Source: Chloroflexota bacterium (GTDB lineage Bacteria; Chloroflexota; Anaerolineae; Anaerolineales; Villigracilaceae). Taken from it: 64,000 nt of DNA. Positions 1-7,967 of this stretch are shown here, one piece after another (the stretch's first letter is position 1; every line of letters begins with the position of its first letter). The position numbers were made by a program, and so were the translations under genes. The stretch is taken from contig JAJYLQ010000008.1 in assembly GCA_021787595.1 (NCBI GenBank), forward strand, positions 84,395 to 148,394, in the 5' to 3' direction. The notes under the pieces are model-generated. The model was not told where the DNA came from, searched no databases, and saw only the letters and a list, made by a program, of their open reading frames with translations.

Positions 1-231
1 GGATGGCTCAAGAATCGTGATCTCCTGCTGGGAGTCTTGATCGAAATTCTGGGAATCCTTGTGCTGATCTATGTTCCATTTCTTGCGCACGCGTTCAATC
101 ATGTTCCACTGCCGCCGCGTTACTGGCTGGGATTCCTTTTGTATCCGCTCGTGCTATACTCGCTGGAGTGGATACGTAAAGCAATCGGCCGTCGTATGGA
201 TCGTGTGCGCGGAGACCCGCCGCGCGGATAA
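1..231 (+). CDS. C-terminal end of a P-type cation-transporting ATPase (partial)
   Basis: The frame is open from the window edge and ends at TAA 229-231, so only about the last 76 residues are seen. They hold a membrane helix (EILGILVLIYVPFL), a loop with PLPPRYW, a second helix and a basic tail after LEWIRK. This pattern is typical of the last two helices of the cation ATPase C-terminal domain (Ca2+ or Na+/K+ type pumps). No catalytic motif is inside the window, so the ion cannot be named. Two TrkA-type potassium regulators follow, which fits an ion homeostasis locus. Confidence 0.7.
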   Translation, partial: GWLKNRDLLLGVLIEILGILVLIYVPFLAHAFNHVPLPPRYWLGFLLYPLVLYSLEWIRKAIGRRMDRVRGDPPRG

Positions 232-252
232 CTTTGAGAGGAGGTGTGTGAT

Positions 253-912
253 ATGAGAGTCATAGTGATGGGCTGCGGGCGCGTCGGGCTTCAGGTGAGC
301 CGGATGCTGGTGAGCCAGGGCCATGACGTGACCGTGATTGATCACGATGCCAATGCCATCGCCAAGCTGGGCCCGAACTTCAAAGGGAAGGTGGTGCGCG
401 GACTTGGGTTCGATCGCAGTGTCCTGACGGAGGCGGGGGTCGAAAAAGCGGAGGGTTTCGTCGCAGCCAGTTCCTCCGATAACGCCAACATCGTCGCGGC
501 GCGGATTGCGCGCAAAATTTTCCACGTGCCGCGCGTGGTGGCGCGTCTGTATGATCCGCCGCGCGCCGAAATTTATCAGCGGCTTGGCCTGATCACGGTC
601 TCGACCACGAATTGGGGGGCGGAGCGCATCTGCGAAGTGGTCGCGCACACCGACCTGGATGTGATTTACACGTTTGGCCGCGGCGAAGCTTCGCTGGTCG
701 TGATCGAAGCGCCGCCGCAACTGGCCGGGCGTACTGCGAATCACTTGAATGTTCCGGGCGAGATTTCGGTGGTAAGCATCGTCCGCGATGGCCAGGCGTT
801 CATCCCGGTGACCGGGTCGGCATTTCAGGATGGCGACCGCATCTATCTTTCTGTGGTTTCCTCGGCGATGGAACGCCTCGAGCAAATGATCGGCATGGAA
901 GGGAGGATGTAG
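253..912 (+). CDS. TrkA-family NAD-binding potassium uptake regulator (first of pair)
   Basis: A 219-residue RCK protein. The Rossmann motif GCGRVG is at residues 7-12, followed by VIDHD, where the acidic residue normally binds the NAD(H) ribose. The C-terminal half (about 140-219) matches a TrkA-C ligand-binding fold. Such proteins form cytoplasmic gating rings on Trk/Ktr potassium channels. ATG 253 is preferred over GTG 244 because GAGGAGG at 238-244 lies 8 bases before it. Two bases separate it from the next trkA-like gene, so the two are probably co-translated and may form a mixed ring. No membrane subunit is seen here. Confidence 0.85.
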   Translation: MRVIVMGCGRVGLQVSRMLVSQGHDVTVIDHDANAIAKLGPNFKGKVVRGLGFDRSVLTEAGVEKAEGFVAASSSDNANIVAARIARKIFHVPRVVARLYDPPRAEIYQRLGLITVSTTNWGAERICEVVAHTDLDVIYTFGRGEASLVVIEAPPQLAGRTANHLNVPGEISVVSIVRDGQAFIPVTGSAFQDGDRIYLSVVSSAMERLEQMIGMEGRM

Positions 913-914
913 CC

Positions 915-1619
915 ATGATCGTGATCGTCGTTGGAGGCGGAAATACCGGTTCCCACCTTGCCAGGGTTTTGCTGGATGCCGGGCACCAGGTCAAAGTGAT
1001 CGAAGAACGCGCTACCCTGCTCGAAAAGCTCAAGCAGGAATTACCGGCGGAATCGATTATCGAAGGCGATGGCAGTTCGCCAACTGTCTTGGAGAAAGCG
1101 GGAGTTATGCAGGCCAACGCGCTGGCGGCCGTAACCGGCTCGGACGATACCAATCTGGTCATTACCTCGCTGGCGCGTTTCGAGTTCAATGTCCCGCGCG
1201 TGATCGCGCGTGTCAATAATCCGAAGAACGCCTGGTTGTTCAATGCGGAAATGGGTGTGGACGTGTTTCTCAATCAGGCCGAGATTCTCGCGCAGCTGGT
1301 CGCGGAGGAAATGTCGCTGGGCGACATGATGACGCTGCTCAAACTTCGCCGCGGCAACTATTCGGTTGTCGAGGAAAAGATCCCGCCGGGCGCCAAGGGC
1401 ATCGGCATGGCGTTGAAAGACATCCAGTTCGAAGAACAATGCGTCATCGCCGCCATCATCCGTGACGGCAAGATGACCCTGCCGCGCGGCGACAGCATTT
1501 TCCAGGAAGGCGACGAAATTGTGGCGATTGCCAGTCCCGAAGGCGCCAAAACGCTGGCCGAATTGCTGGCGCATCCGGTTTATCCGAAGCGCGAGCTGAA
1601 GGACAAGCCGCCGATCTAA
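915..1619 (+). CDS. TrkA-family NAD-binding potassium uptake regulator (second of pair)
   Basis: A 234-residue RCK protein with GGGNTG at residues 7-12 and VIEERATLL after the second strand, then a TrkA-C domain in the last 80 residues. The acidic residue after strand two suits NAD binding. It begins two bases after the stop of the first TrkA gene, with GGGAGGAT upstream as ribosome binding site. The two proteins share the fold but differ clearly, which suggests distinct subunits rather than a recent duplication. The role as a gating subunit for K+ uptake is inferred from the family. Confidence 0.85.
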   Translation: MIVIVVGGGNTGSHLARVLLDAGHQVKVIEERATLLEKLKQELPAESIIEGDGSSPTVLEKAGVMQANALAAVTGSDDTNLVITSLARFEFNVPRVIARVNNPKNAWLFNAEMGVDVFLNQAEILAQLVAEEMSLGDMMTLLKLRRGNYSVVEEKIPPGAKGIGMALKDIQFEEQCVIAAIIRDGKMTLPRGDSIFQEGDEIVAIASPEGAKTLAELLAHPVYPKRELKDKPPI

Positions 1620-1621
1620 AA

Positions 1622-1651
1622 TTGACCGAATCCAAATCTTTACGGTATAAT
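1622..1651 (+). promoter_or_regulatory. Predicted promoter of the rpmH-rnpA operon
   Basis: TTGACC (1622-1627) and TATAAT (1646-1651) are separated by 18 bases. The -10 box lies at the centre of a perfect 15-base palindrome, ACGGTATAATACCGT (1642-1656), so a regulator could bind over the -10. It lies about 98 bases upstream of rpmH. Confidence 0.6.
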
Positions 1652-1748
1652 ACCGTGCTTCTCTAATTCGACAGCCGGTTCCCCAAAATGGATTTCATCA
1701 GCAGCAATGGAACTTGCAATCATCAACAGTAAGTGAGGAACGATCATC

Positions 1749-1919
1749 ATGACCAAGCGAACGTATCAACCCAAGATCCGCCGCCGCGTGCGTGTGCATG
1801 GCTTTCGGGCGCGCATGGCAACCGCCGACGGACGCGCGGTGCTGAAGCGCCGCCGCCTGCGCGGGCGCTACAAGCTGACCACCAGGTCGAACGAGCACGT
1901 GAAGCGGACTCGCTGGTAA
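1749..1919 (+). CDS. rpmH: 50S ribosomal protein L34
   Basis: A 56-residue basic protein beginning [20 protein letters not shown], with the L34 core [19 protein letters not shown]. Bacterial L34 is usually 44-47 residues; this one has about ten extra residues at the C-terminus ([13 protein letters not shown]). It is a large-subunit structural protein. GTGAGGA lies upstream of the ATG. rnpA follows 52 bases later, the usual bacterial order near the replication origin. Confidence 0.92.
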   Translation: MTKRTYQPKIRRRVRVHGFRARMATADGRAVLKRRRLRGRYKLTTRSNEHVKRTRW

Positions 1920-1971
1920 GCCTTGAGCGGTGTGACGAAATACGCGGACTTCCTTTCCCAACGAGGTACGG

Positions 1972-2322
1972 GTGCAGCGCAAATTCCGCCTGACCCGGTC
2001 GGAAGATTTCAAGCGGGTGCGGCGTTTTGGCAAGTCTTATGCCCACCCGCTTGTCGTGTTGATAGCTCAGACGAATGACGAAGCTCAACTGCGCGTGGGC
2101 GTGGCCGCCGGCCGGACGGTGGGAACGGCTGTGAAACGGAACCGCGCCAAACGTCTGATGCGCGAAGCGATGCGGCCTCTCGTCCCAAACATCGCCTCCG
2201 GCTGGGACCTGGTCCTGATCGCCCGTCCCGTGCTTTTATCTTCCACTTTGACCGAAATCCGCGAGGCCCTGCTGATTCTTTTGCGCCGCGCCAAACTGGT
2301 TTCCCCGACCGATGCAGCCTGA
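1972..2322 (+). CDS. rnpA: Ribonuclease P protein component
   Basis: A 116-residue basic protein, the cofactor of the RNase P ribozyme that matures tRNA 5' ends. The N-terminal LTRSEDFKRVRRFGKS binds the pre-tRNA leader in this family. The signature RNR region KRNRAKRLMREAMR is at about residues 55-68. The start is GTG 1972 with GAGG just upstream. It overlaps yidD by 11 bases, the usual compact arrangement. Confidence 0.93.
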   Translation: MQRKFRLTRSEDFKRVRRFGKSYAHPLVVLIAQTNDEAQLRVGVAAGRTVGTAVKRNRAKRLMREAMRPLVPNIASGWDLVLIARPVLLSSTLTEIREALLILLRRAKLVSPTDAA

Positions 2323-2605
2323 ATTTTATTTGCCGCATGAATATCCAAGTGAACCGCGCCTGCGGGATTTGCCGCGTACGCCGCAGAACTGGCTCCGCAT
2401 TTCACTGCTGGCTTTGATCCGTTTCTATCAAATGACGCTTTCGCACGCCATGCCTGAAGGCACGTGCCGTTTTTATCCGTCGTGTTCCCATTATGGATAT
2501 CAGGCGATCTATAAACACGGCGCATTCAGGGGTTCGTTCATGGCGGCCTGGCGTGTGCTTCGTTGTAATCCATTCAATCCCGGGGGATACGACCCCGTTC
2601 CATAG
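2312..2605 (+). CDS. yidD: Membrane protein insertion efficiency factor YidD
   Basis: A 97-residue protein with the YidD signature CRFYPSCSHYGYQAI at about residues 52-66 and an amphipathic helix before it (LALIRFYQMTLS). The family end NPFNPGGYDPVP is intact. YidD assists YidC-dependent insertion of inner-membrane proteins. It overlaps rnpA by 11 bases, but here it is separated from yidC by one lipoprotein gene. Confidence 0.93.
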   Translation: MQPEFYLPHEYPSEPRLRDLPRTPQNWLRISLLALIRFYQMTLSHAMPEGTCRFYPSCSHYGYQAIYKHGAFRGSFMAAWRVLRCNPFNPGGYDPVP

Positions 2606-2622
2606 GAGCTTGAATTCTTTCG

Positions 2623-3693
2623 ATGAAACGTTTTGCTTTGATCTCTCTTGTTTTGCTTGGCGGAATCCTTTTGAGCGCGTGTTCGGCTGCCGCCCAAAGC
2701 ATCAGTTGGCCCGGCTTGTCCGCGGACGCCAATCACGCGTACCTCGCCAAAGGCCAGTTCGTGTACGCTGTTCGCTTGAGCGATGGCTCGAAGGTTTGGC
2801 AGTATCCGGCTTCGGGCGGTTCGCAGGTCTTCGATGCCAGCCCGGTTCTTACACCAGACGGACAATTGCTGGCTGGAAGCGCGGGCAGCGATAACGGCTT
2901 GTACAGCATCGATCCGGCCACCGGAAAAGACAAATGGAGCGCGCCCTTTACCGGCCCGGATCATTGGATCGCTTCCCCTTTGGTGCTTCAGAATACGATC
3001 TACGCGCCCAACAACAATGGGACGCTTTATGCGCTCAACCTTGCCACAGGCGGGAAGCGATGGTCTTTGCCGCTGGGTCATTCGCTGTGGGGCACGCCGG
3101 CCACAGACGGCAAACTGATCTTCGTCCCGTCATTGGATCATTTCCTCTATGCGGTGGATCCTCAAGCCCAAAAGATTGCATGGAAAGCCGACCTCGGCGG
3201 CGCGGCGGCCGGCTCGCCCGTCGTCAGCGCAGATGGGAAGACCGTCTACGTGAGTTCGTCTGCAAAGAAGCTGTTCGCGTTGGATACGACGACCGGCTCG
3301 ATCCAATGGACGGCGAATACTACCGATTGGGTTTGGAACGCGCCCGCTCTCAGCGGCGACACGCTTTTCGCTTCGGATATCAGCGGCAATGTTTACTCCA
3401 TTGGCGCGGTCAATGGCAAGAATGCCTGGCCGGTCGTCCAGCCGGATGGGCCGGTCACGGGAAGCCCGCTTGCGATTCAAAATGGCGTGGCGGTCGCGAC
3501 CGAATCTGGATTCGTTTATGCGTTTGATCCGCATGGCGCCTCGTTGTGGAATATCGGCGTGGGCGGAAACATTTATACGTCGCCGGTCGCATCGGGCAAT
3601 CTGATCCTTGTCGCGCCGTTGAACGCCGATTTCATGCTTGCCGGCGTGTCCAACGATGGCAAGCAGATCCTTTGGAAGTTTACAGGCAAATAA
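2623..3693 (+). CDS. PQQ-type beta-propeller lipoprotein
   Basis: 356 residues. The N-terminus is a lipoprotein signal ending in the lipobox LLSAC (Cys20). The rest is built of repeats such as LYALNLATGGKRW, LFALDTTTGSIQW and VYAFDPHGASLW, which are PQQ/BamB-like propeller blades. It is probably a surface-anchored propeller. BamB-like proteins help outer-membrane assembly in Proteobacteria, but that role cannot be assumed in a Chloroflexota cell. It lies 17 bases after yidD and 11 bases before yidC, so it is inserted into a membrane-biogenesis operon and may act with YidC on exported proteins. Confidence 0.8.
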   Translation: MKRFALISLVLLGGILLSACSAAAQSISWPGLSADANHAYLAKGQFVYAVRLSDGSKVWQYPASGGSQVFDASPVLTPDGQLLAGSAGSDNGLYSIDPATGKDKWSAPFTGPDHWIASPLVLQNTIYAPNNNGTLYALNLATGGKRWSLPLGHSLWGTPATDGKLIFVPSLDHFLYAVDPQAQKIAWKADLGGAAAGSPVVSADGKTVYVSSSAKKLFALDTTTGSIQWTANTTDWVWNAPALSGDTLFASDISGNVYSIGAVNGKNAWPVVQPDGPVTGSPLAIQNGVAVATESGFVYAFDPHGASLWNIGVGGNIYTSPVASGNLILVAPLNADFMLAGVSNDGKQILWKFTGK

Positions 3694-3704
3694 AGGAAGC
3701 AACT

Positions 3705-4541
3705 ATGGGAGCTATCTGGGATCAATTTGTCAGTCTGTTTACCAATGTCCTGCTTTTGATTTACAACTTTCTTGGCCACGGCGGAAACGCGTTCGGCGTT
3801 TCGATCATTTTATTCACGATGCTGATCCGCGGTATTACATGGCCGCTCAACGCCCAGCAATTGAAAGGCGCCAAAGCCATGCAGGATCTGCAGAACGATA
3901 AAGAGTGGCAGGACATCCAGAAGAAATATGCCAAGGACCGCGAGAAACTGGCACAGGAACAAATGCGGATCTACAAGGACCGCGGCATCAATCCATTCGC
4001 ATCCTGCCTGCCCACTTTGATTCAATTCCCGATCATCATCGGCTTGTATCAAAGCATCATCCGCGCGCTGGCCGCCTCTCCGCTTGGACTGCTTCAACTG
4101 GCGCGCAGTGTGTATCAGGTTTCGTGGCTGAGCCCGTTCCTGAACATCGCGACATTGATCCCGCTCAACAGCAGATTCCTGTGGATGGATCTCGGCCGCC
4201 CCGAAGGCATTCCGTTCCCGGGCGGGTTCACACTTTCTTTTTTGCCGTATGGCTTTCCAACACTGGCGATCATCGTTGCGTTGACCACTTATCTTCAAAC
4301 CAAGCTGACGATGCCGCCCTCCACCAATCCCGGCGACCAGACCGCGGCCATGAACAGCATGATGAGCATCTACATGCCATTGTTCCTCGGATGGCTGGTG
4401 CTCAATTACGCATCGGGACTGGCGGTTTACTTCGTCACCAGCAACGTGCTGGGCATCGTGCAATATGCCATGATGGGGCGCGTCAACTGGCGCAATGTTT
4501 TGCCGGGAGGCGGGAAACCCGCTCCGGCAAAGAAGAAATAA
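3705..4541 (+). CDS. yidC: Membrane protein insertase YidC/Oxa1 family
   Basis: 278 residues, the short Gram-positive-like form without the large periplasmic domain. It contains the family block FGVSIILFTMLIRGITWPLN, whose Arg corresponds to the one in the hydrophilic groove, then a cytoplasmic hairpin rich in K/E (about 60-95) and NPFASCLPTLIQFPIIIGLY. Further helices follow and the tail is short and basic (GKPAPAKKK). ATG 3705 has AAAGGAAG upstream. It inserts and folds inner-membrane proteins, alone or with Sec. jag follows 16 bases later. Confidence 0.92.
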   Translation: MGAIWDQFVSLFTNVLLLIYNFLGHGGNAFGVSIILFTMLIRGITWPLNAQQLKGAKAMQDLQNDKEWQDIQKKYAKDREKLAQEQMRIYKDRGINPFASCLPTLIQFPIIIGLYQSIIRALAASPLGLLQLARSVYQVSWLSPFLNIATLIPLNSRFLWMDLGRPEGIPFPGGFTLSFLPYGFPTLAIIVALTTYLQTKLTMPPSTNPGDQTAAMNSMMSIYMPLFLGWLVLNYASGLAVYFVTSNVLGIVQYAMMGRVNWRNVLPGGGKPAPAKKK

Positions 4542-4557
4542 ATTCAGGGAGGTCTCC

Positions 4558-5358
4558 ATGACCGAACGAACGACGTTGGAAATCATCGCTCCAACTGTGG
4601 AAGAAGCATTGGCTCAGGGACTGGCCCAGCTTGGCCTGCCCGCGGAAGCGGTATCGGTCGAAGTGCTGGACGCCGGCAACAAAGGTTTGTTCGGCCTGGG
4701 CGGACGCCAGGTGCGCGTGCGATTGACGGTGAATGTTCCCGGCGAGGAACCAGCCAAACCGGCCGCGCCCGCTTCAAAGCGGGAGAAAGAGGCGGCTCCC
4801 GTTTCGAAAGCGGAACCTGTCGGGAAGCCTGAACCCATCAAAAAAATAGAGCCTGCCAAAAGGGCGGATTCGCCATCCGTTCCCGATGGACACGATCCGG
4901 TCCTCGACAAAACCGAAGCCATTATTTCGAAACTGCTTTTTCACATGGGCATGCAGGCCCAGGTCTCGGCGCATTATGGCGAAGCGCGCGAAGACCGCCG
5001 CCCGATCATGGTGGATATTCGCGGCGGCGACCTTGGCGTTTTGATTGGCCGGCGCGGCGAAACGTTGAACGCTTTTCAATATGTCGCATCTCTGATGGTT
5101 GGCAAAGAGACGAATCAATTTGCTCAATTGATCGTGGACGTGGAGGGCCACCGCGACCGCCGCGAGCGCCAACTGCGGCAGCTTGCGCGGCGCATGGCCG
5201 AACAGGTGACCAAATCGGGCCGTAAGCTGACGCTCGAGCCGATGCCTGCCGCGGAGCGCCGCATCATCCACATGGAATTGCGCGACCATCCCGCGGTGAC
5301 CACGCAAAGCACGGGCGATGAGCCGCATCGCAAAGTCACGATTTTGCCGAAAGAATAG
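4558..5358 (+). CDS. jag: RNA-binding protein Jag/KhpB (KH and R3H domains)
   Basis: 266 residues in three parts. Residues 1-50 are a Jag_N domain ending GNKGLFGLGGR. About 65-115 is a charged linker of K, E, P and A. Then comes a KH domain with the GxxG loop GVLIGRRGETLNAFQY and an R3H domain at about 200-266 (RERQLRQLARRMAEQV and later TGDEPHRKVTILP). The family binds RNA and is tied to cell elongation and division in Firmicutes. GGGAGG precedes ATG 4558. A hairpin with a T-run follows, so the rpmH-jag operon probably ends here. Confidence 0.9.
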   Translation: MTERTTLEIIAPTVEEALAQGLAQLGLPAEAVSVEVLDAGNKGLFGLGGRQVRVRLTVNVPGEEPAKPAAPASKREKEAAPVSKAEPVGKPEPIKKIEPAKRADSPSVPDGHDPVLDKTEAIISKLLFHMGMQAQVSAHYGEAREDRRPIMVDIRGGDLGVLIGRRGETLNAFQYVASLMVGKETNQFAQLIVDVEGHRDRRERQLRQLARRMAEQVTKSGRKLTLEPMPAAERRIIHMELRDHPAVTTQSTGDEPHRKVTILPKE

Positions 5359-5365
5359 TATGCTC

Positions 5366-5399
5366 GTAAGGGCGGGTCTGAGACCTGCCCTTACTTTTT
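5366..5399 (+). terminator. Rho-independent terminator after jag
   Basis: GTAAGGGCGGGTCT (5366-5379) pairs with AGACCTGCCCTTAC (5381-5394) with one wobble or mismatch, and TTTTT follows. It resembles the longer GGGGCAC palindromes elsewhere in the window. Confidence 0.8.
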
Positions 5400-5406
5400 A
5401 TCACGG

Positions 5407-5419
5407 TATAATCTGCTCA
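5407..5419 (+). promoter_or_regulatory. -10 box placed for a leaderless transcript
   Basis: TATAAT at 5407-5412 ends six bases before ATG 5419, and no Shine-Dalgarno sequence lies between. Transcription would start at or beside the A of the start codon. Confidence 0.55.
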
Positions 5420-6267
5420 TGTTTGACCTCGCGCATCCTGAGCCTGTGGATTATCTGGTCATCGGCCATATCACGGAAGACATCACGCCCGCCGGTCCGC
5501 GGCCCGGAGGCACGGCGACGTTCTCATCGCTGACCGCGCGCGCGTTGGGAATGCGCGTGGGAGTCGTCACGGCGGTGGGCAATAAAACTTCATTGAAAGT
5601 TTTGGAGGGGATTTCGGTTGTAAACATTCCTTCGCAGCACACCACAACATTTGAAAATATTCATGCGGATGATGGACGAAAACAAATCCTTCACCATCGA
5701 GCCGCGGTGATTTCATTCGAAAATGTGCCGGATGTCTGGCGCAAAGCGTCCATCGTTCATCTCGGCCCGGTGGCGCAGGAAATCAGCGGCGAATTGCCGA
5801 AGGATTTTTCCGGTTCGATGATCGGGATCACGCCTCAAGGCTGGATGCGAACGTGGAATCGAGATGGTCATGTCGCGCATGGCAAATGGGAATCGTCAGA
5901 AACTTTATTGCCGCAGGCAGGCGCGGTGGTCATCAGCCGCGAAGATGCGGGCGGCGACGAGGAATTGATCGAGGAGATGGCGCGTCAGACGCGCGTTTTG
6001 GCCGTGACCGAATCTTCAGCGGGTTCCGTGCTTTATTGGAACGGCGACCGCCGTCGTTTCCGCGCACCCGAAGTCGAAGAAGCGGACGCGACCGGCGCGG
6101 GCGACATTTATGCCGCGGCGTTTTTCATCCGACTGTTTTCCACGCGTGATCCGTGGGAGGCGGCGCGCTTCGCAACTCAACTCGCGGCGCGTTCCGTCAC
6201 ACGTCCCGGCCTGGATGGGATCCCGACCCAAACCGAAATCGAAGAATGCCTCATGGAGGTTTTCTAG
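5419..6267 (+). CDS. PfkB-family carbohydrate/nucleoside kinase
   Basis: 282 residues of the ribokinase fold. Near the N-terminus is VIGHITEDITPAGPRPGGTA, a substrate-side strand with the Gly-rich PGGTA. The catalytic anion hole DATGAGDIYAAAF is at about residues 223-235, with the base Asp in GAGD. The substrate is not predictable. The gene sits between the yidC-jag block and parA, and its TAG stop shares one base with the parA GTG start, so it is translationally coupled to the chromosome-partition genes. That pairing may be only positional. It appears to be transcribed from its own leaderless promoter. Confidence 0.82.
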   Translation: MFDLAHPEPVDYLVIGHITEDITPAGPRPGGTATFSSLTARALGMRVGVVTAVGNKTSLKVLEGISVVNIPSQHTTTFENIHADDGRKQILHHRAAVISFENVPDVWRKASIVHLGPVAQEISGELPKDFSGSMIGITPQGWMRTWNRDGHVAHGKWESSETLLPQAGAVVISREDAGGDEELIEEMARQTRVLAVTESSAGSVLYWNGDRRRFRAPEVEEADATGAGDIYAAAFFIRLFSTRDPWEAARFATQLAARSVTRPGLDGIPTQTEIEECLMEVF

Positions 6268-7049
6268 TGGCTCGCATTTATACGCTCGTCAATCAAAAAG
6301 GCGGCGTGGGCAAGACGACCACGGCCATCAACGTCGGTGCGTACCTCGCGCAATTCGGCCAGCGCGTTTTGGTTGTTGATCTCGATCCGCAGGCCAATGC
6401 AACTTCCTGCGTTGGCGTTGATAAAGCCACGGTCACCGGCGGAACGTACGAGGCTTTGCTCGGCGGCGCGGCACTGCCATTCGTGCTTCTGAATGAGCGT
6501 CTAAAACTTTCGCTTTTGCCCTCGTCTCCTTCGCTGGCAGGCGCGGAAGTGGAACTGGTCGAAGAGCTGGCGCGCGAGACGCGGCTCAAGAAGGCGCTCG
6601 AACCATTGATTGACCGCTACGATTACATTTTGGTTGACTGTCCGCCTTCCCTGGGCTTGTTGACCATCAATGGCCTGGTCGCCGCGCGGGATGGCGTGCT
6701 GGTTCCCGTTCAATGCGAATATCTCGCGCTGGAAGGACTCGGCCAGCTCACGCAGACGATCCAGCGCGTCCGCTCGGCTCTCTTCCCGGAATTGAAAGTG
6801 CGCGGCGTGATCCTGACGATGTTCGACCCGCGCACGAATCTCGCGACCGATGTGGTCAAGGAAGTCAATCGCCACTTTCCCGGACAGGTTTTCAAATCCA
6901 TCGTGCCGCGCAGCGTGCGTCTCGCCGAAGCGCCCTCGTACGGACTTCCCATTTCGGTTTATGCGCCTTCGTCGGTGGGCGCGCAAGCGTATGAAGCATT
7001 GACCAGGGAATTGCTCAAAGGTGATGGCGTAAGGATTCATAGTCAATAA
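6267..7049 (+). CDS. parA: Chromosome partitioning ATPase ParA/Soj
   Basis: 260 residues. The deviant Walker A KGGVGKTT is at residues 11-18, followed by VLVVDLDPQANAT (Walker A') and ILVDCPPSLG (Walker B). The start is GTG 6267, overlapping the upstream stop by one base, giving VARIYTLVNQKGG, a typical Soj beginning. ParA binds DNA and ATP and with ParB segregates origins. parB starts 72 bases downstream. No clear parS site (TGTTTCACGTGAAACA) was seen in this window. Confidence 0.93.
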   Translation: MARIYTLVNQKGGVGKTTTAINVGAYLAQFGQRVLVVDLDPQANATSCVGVDKATVTGGTYEALLGGAALPFVLLNERLKLSLLPSSPSLAGAEVELVEELARETRLKKALEPLIDRYDYILVDCPPSLGLLTINGLVAARDGVLVPVQCEYLALEGLGQLTQTIQRVRSALFPELKVRGVILTMFDPRTNLATDVVKEVNRHFPGQVFKSIVPRSVRLAEAPSYGLPISVYAPSSVGAQAYEALTRELLKGDGVRIHSQ

Positions 7050-7053
7050 AATG

Positions 7054-7103
7054 TGCAGGGGCACAACTAGCGAAGCATGCAAAGCGCACGCTGCGCCCCT
7101 ACG
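7054..7103. repeat. GGGGCAC palindromic repeat between parA and parB
   Basis: Imperfect inverted repeat starting GCAGGGGCACAAC and ending GCTGCGCCCCTAC. It belongs to the same family as the elements at 49637, 52696 and 59950. It lies inside the parAB operon, so it would form a hairpin in the transcript. Confidence 0.6.
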
Positions 7104-7121
7104 GGTTAATCAGGAGCCAAT

Positions 7122-7967
7122 ATGCCTCCACGTTCAGGACTCGGAAAGGGACTCGATGCCCTCATCCCCGGCGGATCATCTGCGGCGGGCGAAGGCGGCG
7201 CGGCGCAAGTCGCCATCGATTCGATCCAGCGCAACCCGCGCCAGCCGCGCCAAACGTTCAGGGAAGATGAACTGGATGAACTGGCCGCGTCCATTCGCGA
7301 GCATGGCGTGATCCAGCCGCTGATCGTTTCGCCCGCGTCCAACGGAACGTACACACTCGTTGCAGGAGAGCGGCGCTGGCAGGCCGCGCGCCGCGCGGGA
7401 TTGAGAACCGTTCCGGTCGTCATTCGCAGCGCCAGCGACCAGCAATTGCTCGAGCTGGCTTTGATCGAAAATGTCCAGCGCGCAGACTTGAATGCCATCG
7501 AAGAAGCCGAGGCGTTCCAGCACCTTGTCAAAGAGTTTGGGCTTTCACACGACAAGGTCGCCGCGAGCGTTGGCAAGAGCCGCGTGGCTGTGACCAACAC
7601 GATTCGTCTGCTCGATGCGTCGTCCGCGGTCAAACAAGCTTTGGTGGATGGAAAAATTTCCGAAGGCCACGCGCGCGCGCTGCTTGCGCTGAATTCTGCC
7701 AAAGCCCAGGAAGCCGCGCTGCGAACGGTTGCCAATCTCGATTTGAGCGTTCGTCAAGCCGAGGCGTTGGTGCGAAAACTCGGAGGGCAGAAACTCGCGT
7801 CGAAAAAGAAGCCGGCCCGAAATCCGAACGTGAGCGACATCGAACGCCGCCTGCGCGCCAGCCTCGGCACGAAAGTCGCGTTGAAGCACGGCAGGAAAGG
7901 CGGCACGGTCACCATCCATTATTATTCCGATGAAGAACTGGATGCGCTGCTCGAAAAACTCTTATGA
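7122..7967 (+). CDS. parB: Chromosome partitioning protein ParB
   Basis: 281 residues, starting PPRSGLGKGLDALIPGG, the usual ParB/Spo0J tail that touches ParA. The ParB/sulfiredoxin CTPase-like domain spans about 25-115 with GERRWQAARRAGL. The HTH is around 145-170 (VAASVGKSRVAVTNTIRLL). The C-terminal dimerisation segment ends YYSDEELDALLEKLL. It binds parS and spreads as a CTP-dependent clamp. It overlaps the downstream amidohydrolase by four bases (ATGA). Confidence 0.93.
   Translation: MPPRSGLGKGLDALIPGGSSAAGEGGAAQVAIDSIQRNPRQPRQTFREDELDELAASIREHGVIQPLIVSPASNGTYTLVAGERRWQAARRAGLRTVPVVIRSASDQQLLELALIENVQRADLNAIEEAEAFQHLVKEFGLSHDKVAASVGKSRVAVTNTIRLLDASSAVKQALVDGKISEGHARALLALNSAKAQEAALRTVANLDLSVRQAEALVRKLGGQKLASKKKPARNPNVSDIERRLRASLGTKVALKHGRKGGTVTIHYYSDEELDALLEKLL

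Noticed and set aside
154..885. Long minus-strand frame over the first trkA gene
   Set aside because: It mirrors the plus-strand gene, has no ribosome binding site and shows an Arg/His-rich composition typical of antisense frames in GC-rich DNA.
1620..1748. Possible replication origin before rpmH
   Set aside because: No TTATCCACA-type DnaA boxes and no AT-rich unwinding stretch were seen, and dnaA is not in the window.
3810..4586. Minus-strand frame over yidC
   Set aside because: Antisense of a clear YidC protein, without known motifs.
7050..7121. Possible parS site between parA and parB
   Set aside because: The palindrome there belongs to the GGGGCAC repeat family and does not resemble TGTTTCACGTGAAACA.
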